Positions 1 to 9,518 are shown, numbered from the stretch's first letter. The stretch is 64,000 bases of DNA from Bacteroidota bacterium (GCA_017860275.1 JAFNAQ010000001.1:186001-250000), one strand, 5' to 3'. Notes: generated by a model not told the origin, from the sequence alone. Program-made: numbers and translations.

Positions 1-1
1 A

Positions 2-136
2 CCTATCGGGACTTCAGCTACATTATCCGTTCTTTGGAGAATATATACCTACTATCCTTACCTTATTATTGGTTTTATTGTCTTGCCAATATGGTCAAAA
101 AGAGTATTCAAAAAAAGAGATAGCAATATCAATTAA
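2..136 (+). CDS. C-terminal end of a flippase-like integral membrane protein (partial)
   Basis: Only the last 44 codons are in the window; the frame is open from base 2 to a TAA at 134-136. The translation starts PIGTSATLSVLWRIYTYYP, continues into a hydrophobic helix and ends in a basic, cytoplasmic-looking tail. A Gly/Ser-rich loop, then LWRI.TYY, then a final membrane helix is what is seen at the end of the lysylphosphatidylglycerol synthetase/YbhN-type flippase-like membrane domain, so that is the likely family. This is inferred from a short tail; other polytopic proteins are possible. The stop touches the convergent mpl stop, with no room for a separate terminator. Confidence 0.45.
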   Translation, partial: PIGTSATLSVLWRIYTYYPYLIIGFIVLPIWSKRVFKKRDSNIN

Positions 137-1492
137 TTAGATTAATTGATCGGCTAGTTGCCTAAAATCAATCCCATCAAAATTTCCTGAACTCATCATT
201 AATAAATTAGCATTTTCCCACTTGATATTTTTTATCTTTTGAATAACTTCTTCTGATTCTGTACATACTAAAATATCATTTCTATCGAAGGCTTCAAAAA
301 CCTGATTCTTTGTTATTTCTGGTAATCTTTTGTGTGCAAGAGTATGTGGATTAAAGTATACTATGGCAATATCTGCCTTATCCATTGCACCTTTATACTG
401 AAGCAAGAACTCTGCTGTCAATGAACTAAAGGTATGTAATTCCATTGCTGCTATCAATAATCTTTCTGGATATTGTTCTTTTAGAGCTGAAGTCGTAGCC
501 CTAAGCTTTGAAGGAGAATGAGCAAAATCCTTGTAAATTGATACTGTATCATTCTTTTTTACTAGTTCTAAACGTTTAGATGCTCCTGAAAAGGTTTTTA
601 TTGAATTAAGAAAATCATCATTCTTTACTCCCATCTGTTCACAGACTAACATTGCGCCATAAAGATTCATTAGATTGTGTTTTCCAAAAACCTCCAATGC
701 ATACTCATTATTTTCCCACTCAACTATTGTAATTCCTTGTTCAATCCTATGTGGTATTACGCCATAAGGTAATTTATTAATATGATTTGTAGAATTCTCT
801 GCAACTTCCCTGACATTATTATCCTCTTTACAATAAATAAGAGAACCATTTTCTACAATTTTATCACAAAATATTCTAAACTGATTAACATATATATCAA
901 ATGTTGGGAATACATTAATATGATCCCATGCAATGCCACTTATCAATGCAATATTTGGTCGGTAAAGATGAAATTTAGGTCTTAAGTCTATTGGAGAAGT
1001 AAGGTATTCGTCGCCTTCTAAAACCATGTACTTGGCATCAGTGGTTAACTTCACCATTACTTCAAAGCCTGCAAGTTGTGCACCAACCATATAATCAGTG
1101 TCAATATTCAAACTATTCAAAACATGGAGTATCATTGCAGTAATAGTTGTTTTACCATGACTACCTCCAATTACTATCCTCGTCTTGTCTTTTGACATCT
1201 CATATAAAAACTCTGGATAAGAAAATATCTTTAGACCTAGGGCTTGAGCCTTTAAAAGTTCGGGATTATCACCCTTTGCATGCATACCAAGAATTACAGC
1301 ATCTAATTCTTCTGTAATAATATTATCATCCCAACCTATTGATTTAGGTAAAAGATTATACTTTTCAAGTCTTGATTTAGCTGGATCGAATATTTCATCA
1401 TCAGATCCAGAGACCTTATATCCCTTTTGTTTTAGTGCAATTGCAAGGTTGTGCATAGCACTACCACCTATTGCTATAAAATGTACTCTCAT
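137..1492 (-). CDS. mpl: UDP-N-acetylmuramate:L-Ala-gamma-D-Glu-meso-DAP ligase Mpl
   Basis: Mur ligase of peptidoglycan recycling: it joins UDP-MurNAc to the tripeptide L-Ala-gamma-D-Glu-meso-DAP recovered from the wall, using ATP in the cytoplasm. The 451-residue protein begins with a Rossmann-like motif (FIAIGGSAMHNLA) and has the Mur ligase P-loop GGSHGKTT at about residues 109-116. The Gly-Gly-Ser-Ala-Met-His start and the DDEIFDP segment are typical of Mpl rather than MurC. An in-frame codon eight residues upstream (1516) was not used: MRVHFIAIGG is the usual N-terminus, and a TACTTTTG -7 element on the minus strand (1521..1514) would place transcription start downstream of that codon. 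Convergent with the partial membrane protein. Confidence 0.9.
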   Translation of the reverse strand: MRVHFIAIGGSAMHNLAIALKQKGYKVSGSDDEIFDPAKSRLEKYNLLPKSIGWDDNIITEELDAVILGMHAKGDNPELLKAQALGLKIFSYPEFLYEMSKDKTRIVIGGSHGKTTITAMILHVLNSLNIDTDYMVGAQLAGFEVMVKLTTDAKYMVLEGDEYLTSPIDLRPKFHLYRPNIALISGIAWDHINVFPTFDIYVNQFRIFCDKIVENGSLIYCKEDNNVREVAENSTNHINKLPYGVIPHRIEQGITIVEWENNEYALEVFGKHNLMNLYGAMLVCEQMGVKNDDFLNSIKTFSGASKRLELVKKNDTVSIYKDFAHSPSKLRATTSALKEQYPERLLIAAMELHTFSSLTAEFLLQYKGAMDKADIAIVYFNPHTLAHKRLPEITKNQVFEAFDRNDILVCTESEEVIQKIKNIKWENANLLMMSSGNFDGIDFRQLADQLI

Positions 1493-1563
1493 AAATTTAA
1501 GTCTAATTTCCAACAAAAGTAAATAAATTTATTGGCACATTAATGAAAATATGACAAAAAAAG

Positions 1564-1594
1564 TTGGAATTAAAACTATTTCGTAGTATATTTG
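1564..1594 (+). promoter_or_regulatory. Bacteroidota-type promoter for the 1652 gene
   Basis: TTG at 1564-1566, a 20-base spacer, then TATATTTG at 1587-1594. This fits the Bacteroidota -33/-7 pattern (TTTG, 19-20 bases, TAnnTTTG), although the -33 box is only TTG. It leaves a leader of about 50 bases before the ATG at 1652. Confidence 0.65.
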
Positions 1595-1651
1595 CAGCTT
1601 ATAAAAATGTAAGTAATAAATTACAATAGGTTTAACAAAAACAAATTAATC

Positions 1652-3871
1652 ATGAAAAGAACACTTTTATTAGTTATGGCTCTTGTTGTAGGTGCAACAA
1701 GTGCTAACGCACAAAAATTCATTTCTATTGGTCAAAATGCCGATAGAGCTGTGAAGCAAAGTGTTAATTTAGATCAAACTAAGGTTCTAAATAACACATC
1801 AAAGTCAAATACTAAATCAGCAGCAGTAACTGTTGATTTCAACGTTCCTACAGAATATGCTTGTAAAGCCTTGACTGGTCATACTGCAGGTCCAAAAGGA
1901 ACTTTTGCTCGTTTTGATACAATTACAAATCCTGTGTCTTATTTCCAAACTAACTATCCAAAATTATATCAATGGTTATATCTAGGAACTAGAGGATTCT
2001 ATTATTTCAATAGACTAGTTGGTGATGGTATTGGAAATGGATTTGCAATGGTTGCACCAAGAGATCAGTTTGCATTAGACGGAAATATTAATAACAAAAT
2101 ATTTAATACCGCTGTTGAATTAACAGTTCCCGCAACTACTACAGGATGGAATGTAGTTGATGTTGAGTTTAATCAATATACACAAAGATTCAACTCTGAT
2201 AAATATTTTGTTGACTGGAGTACATCTCCTACTTTTGCTACGTATGATTCAATTGAGTTCAACGTAAAAGGTATTGAAATGAATTCTAATGAAGATGCTA
2301 CTGGAAGTAAAAGAGTTACTTTACCAACAACTACATCTATTGGACAAACAGCATTATATGTTCGTTTACGTTATTCTCATTATGGTGGAACAACAGCTCA
2401 ACCTGCAGGATACTTCTGGATTGTTGATAGTATAACTATTTCTAATGGACCTGCAGTACGTTTGGATGTTAAAGCTGCTAACCATGGTTATAATGCTTAC
2501 CATGTAGTTCCTCTAAACTTACCTCTTGATACATTATTGTTCTTCACTACTGTTGATAACACAGGTGGTGATACATTAACTAATGTTTATGCTCAAGAAA
2601 GAATGCATTCAATAGATGATATTACCGTAACTCCATATACTTATACTTATATTAAGGAAAATAGAAATAATGCATTATGGTCTCCATTCTTCGGAGATAG
2701 AGATACTATTTACCCTATGGGAGAAAAAACTTTACCAACAAACGCTAAAAACGTATTATTATCAGCTGGTTCTTCTCCATTATACAATAATGGAAATACA
2801 GGATATCATATGATTTCTAGTGGAGTTCAATACTCCCATAATTCTGTACCTGGTATATCTGCAATTGACACAATGTTCTACGAAGTATCAGCAGTTGAAC
2901 CATTACACGCACCTTATAATTCATACCGTTGGGCTGCTGACTACAATATGTTATTCGAAGGAGTATCTGCTTCTTATGGATTAATTCAAGAAAACGGAAC
3001 TAATTATATAACTGACGATTGTCCATCAAAATTCTCCGCTGGTTTCGAAGTTTGTACACGTTTTATGCCTGCTTATGATACTGCATCTTTTGGATGGTAT
3101 TTCAAAGGTATCGAAGTTGTTCCTGCAGTAGACTCTTGTCAAGCTGGAGTTAGAATCCAAGGTTCATTAAAGAAAATTGACTGGGTTAATTTCCCAGGTT
3201 GGGATAATGCACTTACAACAGTTGCTACTTCTAATGTTTACACAGTATCAAACTCAGATTTAAATAATGGTTTATTTACTGATGCAACTACTAGTTCTGA
3301 AAGAACAAGAACTTTCAATACAATATTTTTACCTTTAACTGATGATAGTTTAACTATTGCACCAAATAATTGGTACTATGCTTGTTATAAATTATTAGAT
3401 GATGGTATGTTTATTGTTGGTTCTGATTCTAGAGATAGGGCTTATACTTTTGCTCCTGATGATGATTATTCTTGTGTTGTAAATACTCCTGGTTTATCTA
3501 ATTATAGCTATGGCGATTTCTTTGGAAGCTGGTTAAGCAATAATTCAACTCCAATGGTTCGTGCATTTGTTTCTCAAAGAGCATCTTCTATTAATGATAT
3601 CCCTACTTCAGTATTTAACGTAAGAGCATATCCAAATCCTGCTCAAAACGAAACAAACATTGAATATACATTAAACAATAATGGAAATGTTGTAATCACT
3701 GTTGCTGACATCATGGGTAGAGAAGTTATTAGAATGAACCAAGGAAATCAATCTGCTAACTCAACTAAAAATGTAACTATCAACACTTCTAACCTTTCTA
3801 ATGGTACATACTTCTATACAATCAATGTAAACGGAGTAAAACAAACTAATAAACTTGTTATCAACAAGTAA
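1652..3871 (+). CDS. Large secreted protein with type-A T9SS sorting domain, function unknown
   Basis: A 739-residue exported protein. Residues 1-20 form a Sec signal peptide (MKRTLLLVMALVVGATSANA) followed by Gln. The last 80 or so residues, from the AYPNPAQNE motif to the NKLVINK end, are a type-A T9SS sorting domain, so the protein is expected to cross the outer membrane by PorU/PorV-dependent secretion and stay surface-attached or be released. The middle is rich in Asn, Thr, Ser and Tyr, looks all-beta, and shows no catalytic motif I recognise; an adhesin or cargo-display role is possible. Single gene with its own promoter and a strong terminator. The ATG matches the signal peptide start. 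Its even, simple codon use suggests high expression, but that is an impression only. Confidence 0.75.
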   Translation: MKRTLLLVMALVVGATSANAQKFISIGQNADRAVKQSVNLDQTKVLNNTSKSNTKSAAVTVDFNVPTEYACKALTGHTAGPKGTFARFDTITNPVSYFQTNYPKLYQWLYLGTRGFYYFNRLVGDGIGNGFAMVAPRDQFALDGNINNKIFNTAVELTVPATTTGWNVVDVEFNQYTQRFNSDKYFVDWSTSPTFATYDSIEFNVKGIEMNSNEDATGSKRVTLPTTTSIGQTALYVRLRYSHYGGTTAQPAGYFWIVDSITISNGPAVRLDVKAANHGYNAYHVVPLNLPLDTLLFFTTVDNTGGDTLTNVYAQERMHSIDDITVTPYTYTYIKENRNNALWSPFFGDRDTIYPMGEKTLPTNAKNVLLSAGSSPLYNNGNTGYHMISSGVQYSHNSVPGISAIDTMFYEVSAVEPLHAPYNSYRWAADYNMLFEGVSASYGLIQENGTNYITDDCPSKFSAGFEVCTRFMPAYDTASFGWYFKGIEVVPAVDSCQAGVRIQGSLKKIDWVNFPGWDNALTTVATSNVYTVSNSDLNNGLFTDATTSSERTRTFNTIFLPLTDDSLTIAPNNWYYACYKLLDDGMFIVGSDSRDRAYTFAPDDDYSCVVNTPGLSNYSYGDFFGSWLSNNSTPMVRAFVSQRASSINDIPTSVFNVRAYPNPAQNETNIEYTLNNNGNVVITVADIMGREVIRMNQGNQSANSTKNVTINTSNLSNGTYFYTINVNGVKQTNKLVINK

Positions 3872-3897
3872 TTAGATTGATAATACTTATCATACTA

Positions 3898-3929
3898 AAG
3901 AGCCTGCGTAATTGCAGGCTCTTTTTTTT
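3898..3929 (+). terminator. Rho-independent terminator after the 1652 gene
   Basis: Stem AAGAGCCTGC / GCAGGCTCTT with a six-base loop, followed by a run of T. Confidence 0.9.
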
Positions 3930-3997
3930 ATTCAAAATATTCATAAAGTTTTAGTCCAAACCTTCTCATTAATAATTATTTGCAATAAATAATATAT

Positions 3998-4023
3998 AAT
4001 TACGTATTAAATACGTAATTTTG
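3998..4023 (+). promoter_or_regulatory. Palindrome overlapping the -7 element of the M6 protease gene
   Basis: Bases 3998-4020 are an inverted repeat with 11-base arms (AATTACGTATT / AATACGTAATT) around one central A. The right arm runs into a TAATTTTG -7 element at 4016-4023, about 50 bases before the ATG at 4074. No TTTG sits at the normal -33 distance. A symmetric site covering the -7 box is a typical arrangement for a repressor, or for an activator that makes up for a poor -33. Inference from position and symmetry only. Confidence 0.5.
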
Positions 4024-4073
4024 CGGCTCTTTTGTTGTCAAAAGATCAATTAACCAAACACAAAAAGTAAAGA

Positions 4074-7025
4074 ATGAAAAAAAGATTTCCTAAATTATTA
4101 GCGATAGTAATGTTATTATTATTTTTCTCTGCTAATACATTTGCAATCCCTGCAAATTCGAAACCTCAAACAATTAAGCAACCAAATGGAAAAAGTCTAA
4201 CTTTTACATTAAAAGGAGATGAAAGTGTCAATTGGGCAAGTACAATTGATAAATACACATTAATAAATAATTCTGAAGGTAATTTTGTTTACGCTCAACT
4301 TAATGAGGATGGGGATTTAGTCCCATCAAATTATCTTGCATCAAATCCAGACGAAAGGTCAGAAGAGGAAAGAGTCTTTCTATCTACTCTCCCTTTCAAT
4401 CTATTCTTTAGTCAAAAACAAATCGATGAAAGAAAAAACAACTTGAAGCTATCTTCAACTTCTAGTGAAAAATTCCCAACAGTTGGACAAATAAGAATGC
4501 TTGTCATTCTTGTAAACTTCAGCGATAAAACCTTCTCATTTTCACAAAGCAATTTCAATAACATGTGTAACCAAATTGGTTATAATTATAATGGAGGAAC
4601 AGGGTCTGCTGCCGAATACTTCAAAGCCAACTCTGGTGGTTTATCGAATATGGTTTTCGACGTAGTAGGACCAGTGACACTTCCTCAATCCTCAAATTAT
4701 TATGCATCAAACGGTATGTATAATATGTCTTCCTTTACAAATTCAGCAATTACTCTTGCTGATCCTAATGTAGATTACTCATTATATGACAATGACGGAG
4801 ATGGAAGGGTTGATAATGTTCATTTTATTTTCGCTGGCACACCTCAATCATCAACAGGTAATACTTCAGAAATATGGCCACATGCTTCTTCCTTCTACAA
4901 TGTTGGTTCAAAAGACGGAGTAGGATTTAGAAAATACTCATGTTCAGCAGAAAAAAGAAACCTTACAAGTATGGATGGTATAGGTACTCTTTGCCATGAA
5001 ACATCACACATACTTGGACTACCTGATTTCTATGATACAGATTATGCTAGCAGTGGAGGTGAGGGTGTGCATTTAGAATCATGGGATATAATGGCTTCGG
5101 GAGGTTACAACAATAATATGAACACACCCCCTTTATATCATAGTTATGAACGTCAATTAGTAAATTGGGGAACTCCAATAATTTTAACAAACCCTACAAA
5201 TGTAATTCTGCCTGCATTATCAGATAGCCTTATATCATACAAAATTGAACTTAACTCTTCAGAATTCTTAATCTTAGAAAACAGACATAAAAAGGGATGG
5301 GACTCATATGTTCCAAGCGAAGGTCTATTAATAATGCAAGGAGACTATGATAGATTAAATCGTTGGCCTTCTGGCAATGATATTAATGTAATTCCTTCAG
5401 ATATGGGATTATTTATTCGCACAGCGACAGGCAGCACATCAGATAATACAACAGCAAACGCTGTTTTCCCTGGCTTGGTTCAAAAAACATATTTCACAAA
5501 TAAGGGTAATCCTAAGATGAGATTAAAGGATGGTACAGTTATGAATAAACCAATAACACATATATCATTTATTAATGACTCAACCATAAGTTTTAGATAC
5601 TTTTCTCAAACGCCACAAGTTGTGAACAAAGGAGTTGATGCATCAACAATAAAAGGAACTACTGCATTAGTTAAAGGAGAGATAGTATATCCTTCTACAA
5701 ATGTAATAACAGAAAGAGGTTTTTATTATCATACTAACCAAGATAGTGTAAACACTACAAATGGACATAAGGTAATATCCTCAAATACCGATTCTCTAAC
5801 AAATGTTACACTTATAGGATTAACACCAAGCACATTATATTATTTCAGACCTTATGCTTCAACATCTTTTGGCACAGAATTAGGTTCGGTAATGAACTTT
5901 ACCACTACAGATGGAATGGGTATAGTAACTACTGGAACTACTTCAAATATCAATAATAATGATGCTCAATTAAGTGGAACTCTTATTGACCTTGGAGAAG
6001 GCACATTTATTGAGAAAGGATTTGTAATTACAACAAATTCTGTAAATCTTCCTACAATAAGCGACACAAAAATCACATCAAACGGTTCTACAACTGGAGC
6101 ATTTACTGCAACTGCTACAAACCTAACAGAACAAACAACATATTATTACAGAGCCTTTGTAACAAATAGCTTTGGAACAAAATATGGTGTAAAGAAAAGC
6201 TTTACAACAACTTATCCATTAATACTAAATGATTCAATCTTTGGCAATCAATCATTCTGTGAACAAGGTTCCCCTACTCTTATCTCTGGACAAGCTCCAA
6301 CAGGTGGAAGAGGAAACTTTACATATATTTGGGAAGAAAAGAAATTAAACACTCCTTGGACTTTAGCCTCTCAAACACATAATCAACAAAACTACCAACC
6401 ACAAACATTATCCGACTCTACTTTCTATCGTAGAATAGTAATCTCTAATGGAACACTAAAAGATACTTCAAATGTTGTATTGATTAATATCAAAAGAACA
6501 TGGGGAGGAAATATTGTTTCTTCAAAAGATACAATTGTTCTAGGAACTGGAACAGGAACAATGAGACTGATGAATAGCAGAGGAACAATACTTAATTGGG
6601 AAAGAATAAAAGGTAATGATACTCTTCAAATTCAAAGCACTTCTGTTACTTATTCTGAAGTTCCAAGCGATACTGGTCTTTATGCATATAGAGCAAAGGT
6701 TCAATATGAAACTTGTCCAGCAAAATATTCTGAGTTTAGATTAATCAGAGTTAATGATTCAAGTTCTTCTCTTAGCGATATTAACTTCGATATAAATTTA
6801 AAACTATATCCTAATCCTAATAAGGGAGTATTCACAATCACCTCATCGTTTAATGATATTGTTGATTTAAAAATAATAAACTCTCTTGGACAAATTGTAT
6901 TATCACAAAAAGCACTAATATCTAATAAAGAGATAAATCTTCAAGATGCAGAAAATGGAACATATATTATTTCAATAACTGCAAATGGAAAGCAAACAAC
7001 TAAAACATTTATAATAAACAAATAA
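4074..7025 (+). CDS. M6-family metalloprotease with FN3-like repeats and T9SS sorting domain
   Basis: A 983-residue secreted zinc protease, probably acting on extracellular protein. It has a signal peptide (to about residue 24), a propeptide-like region, and a catalytic domain with HETSH at residues 308-312 followed by LGLPDFYD and WDIMASGG. The extended HExxHxLGLPDxYD motif and the later WDxM are hallmarks of the M6 (immune inhibitor A-like) family. After about residue 510 come two or three beta-sandwich repeats of the type seen in fibronectin III-like domains (GLTPSTLYYFRPYAST, then EQTTYYYRAFVTNSFGT). The protein ends in a type-A T9SS sorting domain (YPNPNKG to KTFIINK). It precedes ridA by 14 bases but is functionally unrelated to it. 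A palindrome overlaps its promoter. Confidence 0.88.
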   Translation: MKKRFPKLLAIVMLLLFFSANTFAIPANSKPQTIKQPNGKSLTFTLKGDESVNWASTIDKYTLINNSEGNFVYAQLNEDGDLVPSNYLASNPDERSEEERVFLSTLPFNLFFSQKQIDERKNNLKLSSTSSEKFPTVGQIRMLVILVNFSDKTFSFSQSNFNNMCNQIGYNYNGGTGSAAEYFKANSGGLSNMVFDVVGPVTLPQSSNYYASNGMYNMSSFTNSAITLADPNVDYSLYDNDGDGRVDNVHFIFAGTPQSSTGNTSEIWPHASSFYNVGSKDGVGFRKYSCSAEKRNLTSMDGIGTLCHETSHILGLPDFYDTDYASSGGEGVHLESWDIMASGGYNNNMNTPPLYHSYERQLVNWGTPIILTNPTNVILPALSDSLISYKIELNSSEFLILENRHKKGWDSYVPSEGLLIMQGDYDRLNRWPSGNDINVIPSDMGLFIRTATGSTSDNTTANAVFPGLVQKTYFTNKGNPKMRLKDGTVMNKPITHISFINDSTISFRYFSQTPQVVNKGVDASTIKGTTALVKGEIVYPSTNVITERGFYYHTNQDSVNTTNGHKVISSNTDSLTNVTLIGLTPSTLYYFRPYASTSFGTELGSVMNFTTTDGMGIVTTGTTSNINNNDAQLSGTLIDLGEGTFIEKGFVITTNSVNLPTISDTKITSNGSTTGAFTATATNLTEQTTYYYRAFVTNSFGTKYGVKKSFTTTYPLILNDSIFGNQSFCEQGSPTLISGQAPTGGRGNFTYIWEEKKLNTPWTLASQTHNQQNYQPQTLSDSTFYRRIVISNGTLKDTSNVVLINIKRTWGGNIVSSKDTIVLGTGTGTMRLMNSRGTILNWERIKGNDTLQIQSTSVTYSEVPSDTGLYAYRAKVQYETCPAKYSEFRLIRVNDSSSSLSDINFDINLKLYPNPNKGVFTITSSFNDIVDLKIINSLGQIVLSQKALISNKEINLQDAENGTYIISITANGKQTTKTFIINK

Positions 7026-7039
7026 TAATTTAGATTAAG

Positions 7040-7426
7040 ATGAACAAGGTAATTAATTCAGACAAAGCTCCTAAAGCTATCGGTCCTTACAGCCAAGCAA
7101 TCAAAGCTGGTAATGGTATGTTATTTATTTCTGGACAAATCCCAGTAAACCCTGCAACAGGTAAAGTTGTTGAAGGTGGTATTGTTGAACAAACAGAACA
7201 AGTATTTCAAAACATTAAAGCAATTCTTGAAGAAGCTGGTTATTCTTTCACAGATGTAGTTAAAACAACTTGTTTATTAAACTCTATGGACGATTTTGCA
7301 ACAATGAACGAAATCTATGGAAAATACTATAGTGAGTTCTTACCTGCAAGAGCTGCCTATGCTGTTGAGAAACTTCCTCTAGGAGTTTTAGTAGAAATAG
7401 AAACAATTGCATATAAAGCAGAATAA
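7040..7426 (+). CDS. ridA: RidA family enamine/imine deaminase
   Basis: A 128-residue protein of the RidA (YjgF/YER057c/UK114) family, which hydrolyses reactive 2-aminoacrylate-type enamines and imines released by PLP enzymes. The conserved [15 protein letters not shown] and [12 protein letters not shown] segments are present, with the substrate-binding Arg at residue 104 and the conserved Glu at 119. The length is normal and the protein should form a cytoplasmic trimer. It starts 14 bases after the M6 protease stop with no promoter I could identify, so it is probably co-transcribed, and a bidirectional terminator follows. Confidence 0.92.
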   Translation: MNKVINSDKAPKAIGPYSQAIKAGNGMLFISGQIPVNPATGKVVEGGIVEQTEQVFQNIKAILEEAGYSFTDVVKTTCLLNSMDDFATMNEIYGKYYSEFLPARAAYAVEKLPLGVLVEIETIAYKAE

Positions 7427-7443
7427 TCTTTTTTATAAGCAAT

Positions 7444-7477
7444 AAAAAAAGGCTAATCAATTGATTAGCCTTTTTTT
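7444..7477. terminator. Bidirectional terminator between ridA and the OmpA lipoprotein gene
   Basis: A-run, perfect stem GGCTAATCAA / TTGATTAGCC, then T-run. The A and T tracts on both sides let it serve both converging genes. Confidence 0.92.
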
Positions 7478-7491
7478 GTATCATAATTCGT

Positions 7492-8469
7492 CTAGTCAAT
7501 TAGTTGTAATAACTCGCTAACCTTTGGAGTAAGTATTATTTCTGTTCTTCTATTCTTAGCCCTTCCTTCTTGGCTTTCGTTGGAGTCGAGTGGGCTAAAC
7601 TCCCCTCTTCCTGAAGGAATAATCCTATCTGGAGTTATTGAAGAATTGGAAAGGAGAATCTTTGTAATAGATGTTGCTCTCATAACGCTTAAGTCCCAAT
7701 TGTCTTTAACCTGTTGTTTCCCTGAAAGTGGGATATTGTCTGTGTGTCCTTCTACCATTACATTAATATCTGGATTTAGTTCCAAGACCTTAGCAATCTC
7801 TTTCAAGGCATCTACTCCTTCCTTACCCACTTCCCAACTTGCTGATTTAAACAATAGTTTTTCATCCATAGAAACGTACACCCTACCATCTTTCAGAGAT
7901 ATATTCAATCCCTTATCTTTAAACCCAAGTAGGGCATCTGATATCTTCTTATGTATTGCCTTTACTTCATTATCCTTAGCCTCAAGTGCATCTTGAAGCT
8001 CTTGGAGTTTCTTTTCTTTGAGAGCAAATTCTGCTCTAAGGGCTTCGAAATTTGCTTCTTTATCCGAAAGTTCAGAGGCTCTTTTGTTTAGACTTGTTCT
8101 TGCATTAAGTAAGTCTTGAGATAGTTTATCTAAGTCCTCACTCTTTGTCGCCAAAGATTGTTTATAGCGAAGATTGCAATCCTCAATATCCTTATTAAGC
8201 TCCTTTATCTGTTGTCTTATCCTCTCATTTTCATCTTCAATTGTTTTCTTATCTGCAATATTATCAGCAAGTTGTTTTTTACTTGCCAATAATTCGCTCT
8301 TAAGTGTCTCAACCTCCGACCTAAGTCCAAGGTTCTCCTTTACCTGAGTTTGAAGTTTAGAAATATTATCACTATTCTCCGCATCAAGCGATTGATACAT
8401 CTTCTTAGAAACACAAGAGCTAAGCCCCAAAGCCAAAGCCAGCCCTAAAAACAAAACTTTCTTTCTCAT
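7492..8469 (-). CDS. OmpA-family lipoprotein with coiled-coil stalk
   Basis: A 325-residue outer-membrane lipoprotein. The signal peptide ends in a lipobox (LGLSSC, Cys19). Residues about 30-175 are a long heptad-rich coiled coil with many Lys, Glu and Leu residues. Residues about 200-315 are an OmpA C-terminal peptidoglycan-binding domain, with VEGHTDNIP and the later RRTEIILTP motif intact. It probably tethers the outer membrane to the wall, with the coiled coil spanning the periplasm. Monocistronic and convergent with ridA. The ATG is directly followed by a good signal sequence. The specific function is unknown. Confidence 0.88.
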   Translation of the reverse strand: MRKKVLFLGLALALGLSSCVSKKMYQSLDAENSDNISKLQTQVKENLGLRSEVETLKSELLASKKQLADNIADKKTIEDENERIRQQIKELNKDIEDCNLRYKQSLATKSEDLDKLSQDLLNARTSLNKRASELSDKEANFEALRAEFALKEKKLQELQDALEAKDNEVKAIHKKISDALLGFKDKGLNISLKDGRVYVSMDEKLLFKSASWEVGKEGVDALKEIAKVLELNPDINVMVEGHTDNIPLSGKQQVKDNWDLSVMRATSITKILLSNSSITPDRIIPSGRGEFSPLDSNESQEGRAKNRRTEIILTPKVSELLQLID

Positions 8470-8560
8470 AAAATTCTAATAAATAAAAGTAAATATACTA
8501 CCAATAATCTCAGCAAAAATAAGAATTTTTTCCGTATCTTTGTAAAACAAATTAATCCTA

Positions 8561-8696
8561 CGAACACACGTGTTCGTCCAACAAATAAAAATATAAAATT
8601 CCTTAAATAAAAATGATGCACATCTTTCATAGTAAATGATGCACATCATTTGTATCAAATGATGTGCATCATTCGCACATTAAATCGCCGATTTAA
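8561..8696. repeat. Palindrome cluster in the 8470-8861 intergenic region
   Basis: The 392-base gap holds no convincing gene but several palindromes. CGAACAC-AC-GTGTTCG lies at 8561-8576. The element ATGATG-CA-CATCAT occurs at 8636-8649, with a shortened copy at 8612-8623 and an inverted copy (centre TG) at 8659-8672. The last two form a perfect 17-base inverted repeat, 8635-8651 and 8657-8673, with a five-base loop. TTAAATCG-C-CGATTTAA lies at 8680-8696. No T-run follows, so these are not ordinary terminators. They may be protein-binding sites or RNA structures in the leader of the leftward OmpA gene or upstream of nadD. Function unknown. Confidence 0.75.
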
Positions 8697-8861
8697 TAGT
8701 ACAAATCAGCTATTTCCCAGAACAAAATAAGGATTAAGGAGATTAAAATCAAATAAAAATTCCCAACCATAGTGACATGACATGTCTATACTTTTTTTTT
8801 CTGGGTTTTTATAACCTTTTTTGGGTTGATTTCGTATAATGGGGCTATTAAATAATTTTTG

Positions 8862-9461
8862 ATGAGGGAAGGTATTTATTCTAAAAGGGTTGGTTTATTT
8901 TTTGGGAGTTTTAACCCTATTCATAATGGTCATTTGATTTTGGCTAATTGTTTTGTGGAAAACACAAATTTAGATGAAGTTTGGTTCGTTGTCTCTCCTC
9001 ATAACCCTCTGAAAGATAAGGATTCTCTTATTGATGATGAAATTCGCCTAAATCTCGTTAAACTTGCTATTGAGGGTAACAATAAGTTCATAGCCTCTGA
9101 CGTTGAGTTTTTCTTGAATAAACCTTCATATACTTTTAACACGTTAAATCATCTTAATAGAAAACATTCTGATATAGAATTTGTTTTAATCATTGGAGAG
9201 GATAATTTGGAGTGCTTTGATAAATGGAAGAATTATAATGAAATCCTAGATAATTATCAAATCTATGTTTACCCTCGCCCAAATATTCAAGCGTATAAAT
9301 TTTTAGAATATAATAATGTTTATTTGATTGATGCCCCTCAGATAGACATTTCTTCTTCTTATATAAGGCAGTGCATCAAAAACAAAAAATCAATCAAATA
9401 CCTCGTGCCTGAGAATGTTAGATTGGAAATAGAAAAAAGAAATTATTACTGTAACATTTAG
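8862..9461 (+). CDS. nadD: Nicotinate-nucleotide adenylyltransferase NadD
   Basis: Adenylates nicotinate mononucleotide to deamido-NAD in NAD biosynthesis. The 199-residue protein has the nucleotidyltransferase (T/H)xGH-type motif GSFNPIHNGHL near residues 15-25 and the C-terminal ISSSYIR motif that binds ATP phosphates. The start is set at the ATG at 8862; an in-frame TTG just before it is not needed. The gene follows the palindrome-rich spacer and precedes rpoD by 57 bases, so the two may share a transcript. Length and motif order are normal for the family. Confidence 0.92.
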   Translation: MREGIYSKRVGLFFGSFNPIHNGHLILANCFVENTNLDEVWFVVSPHNPLKDKDSLIDDEIRLNLVKLAIEGNNKFIASDVEFFLNKPSYTFNTLNHLNRKHSDIEFVLIIGEDNLECFDKWKNYNEILDNYQIYVYPRPNIQAYKFLEYNNVYLIDAPQIDISSSYIRQCIKNKKSIKYLVPENVRLEIEKRNYYCNI

Positions 9462-9518
9462 TTAAACTATGCGTTTAGAGTAGAGTTTTTAAAACTAAAA
9501 AAATTGGAATAAAAAATA

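Noticed and set aside
782-985. 67-codon open frame opposite mpl
   Set aside because: Lies wholly inside mpl and has no homology signal.
7580-7996. 138-codon open frame opposite the OmpA-type lipoprotein
   Set aside because: It mirrors the real gene's codon pattern; the minus-strand product has a full OmpA domain and lipobox.
8476-8658. Short open frame of 60 codons on the minus strand
   Set aside because: Runs through the palindrome cluster and repeats; its sequence has no coding character and no start signal.
8635-8673. Invertible promoter flanked by inverted repeats
   Set aside because: Only five bases lie between the arms, no promoter is inside and no recombinase gene is nearby.
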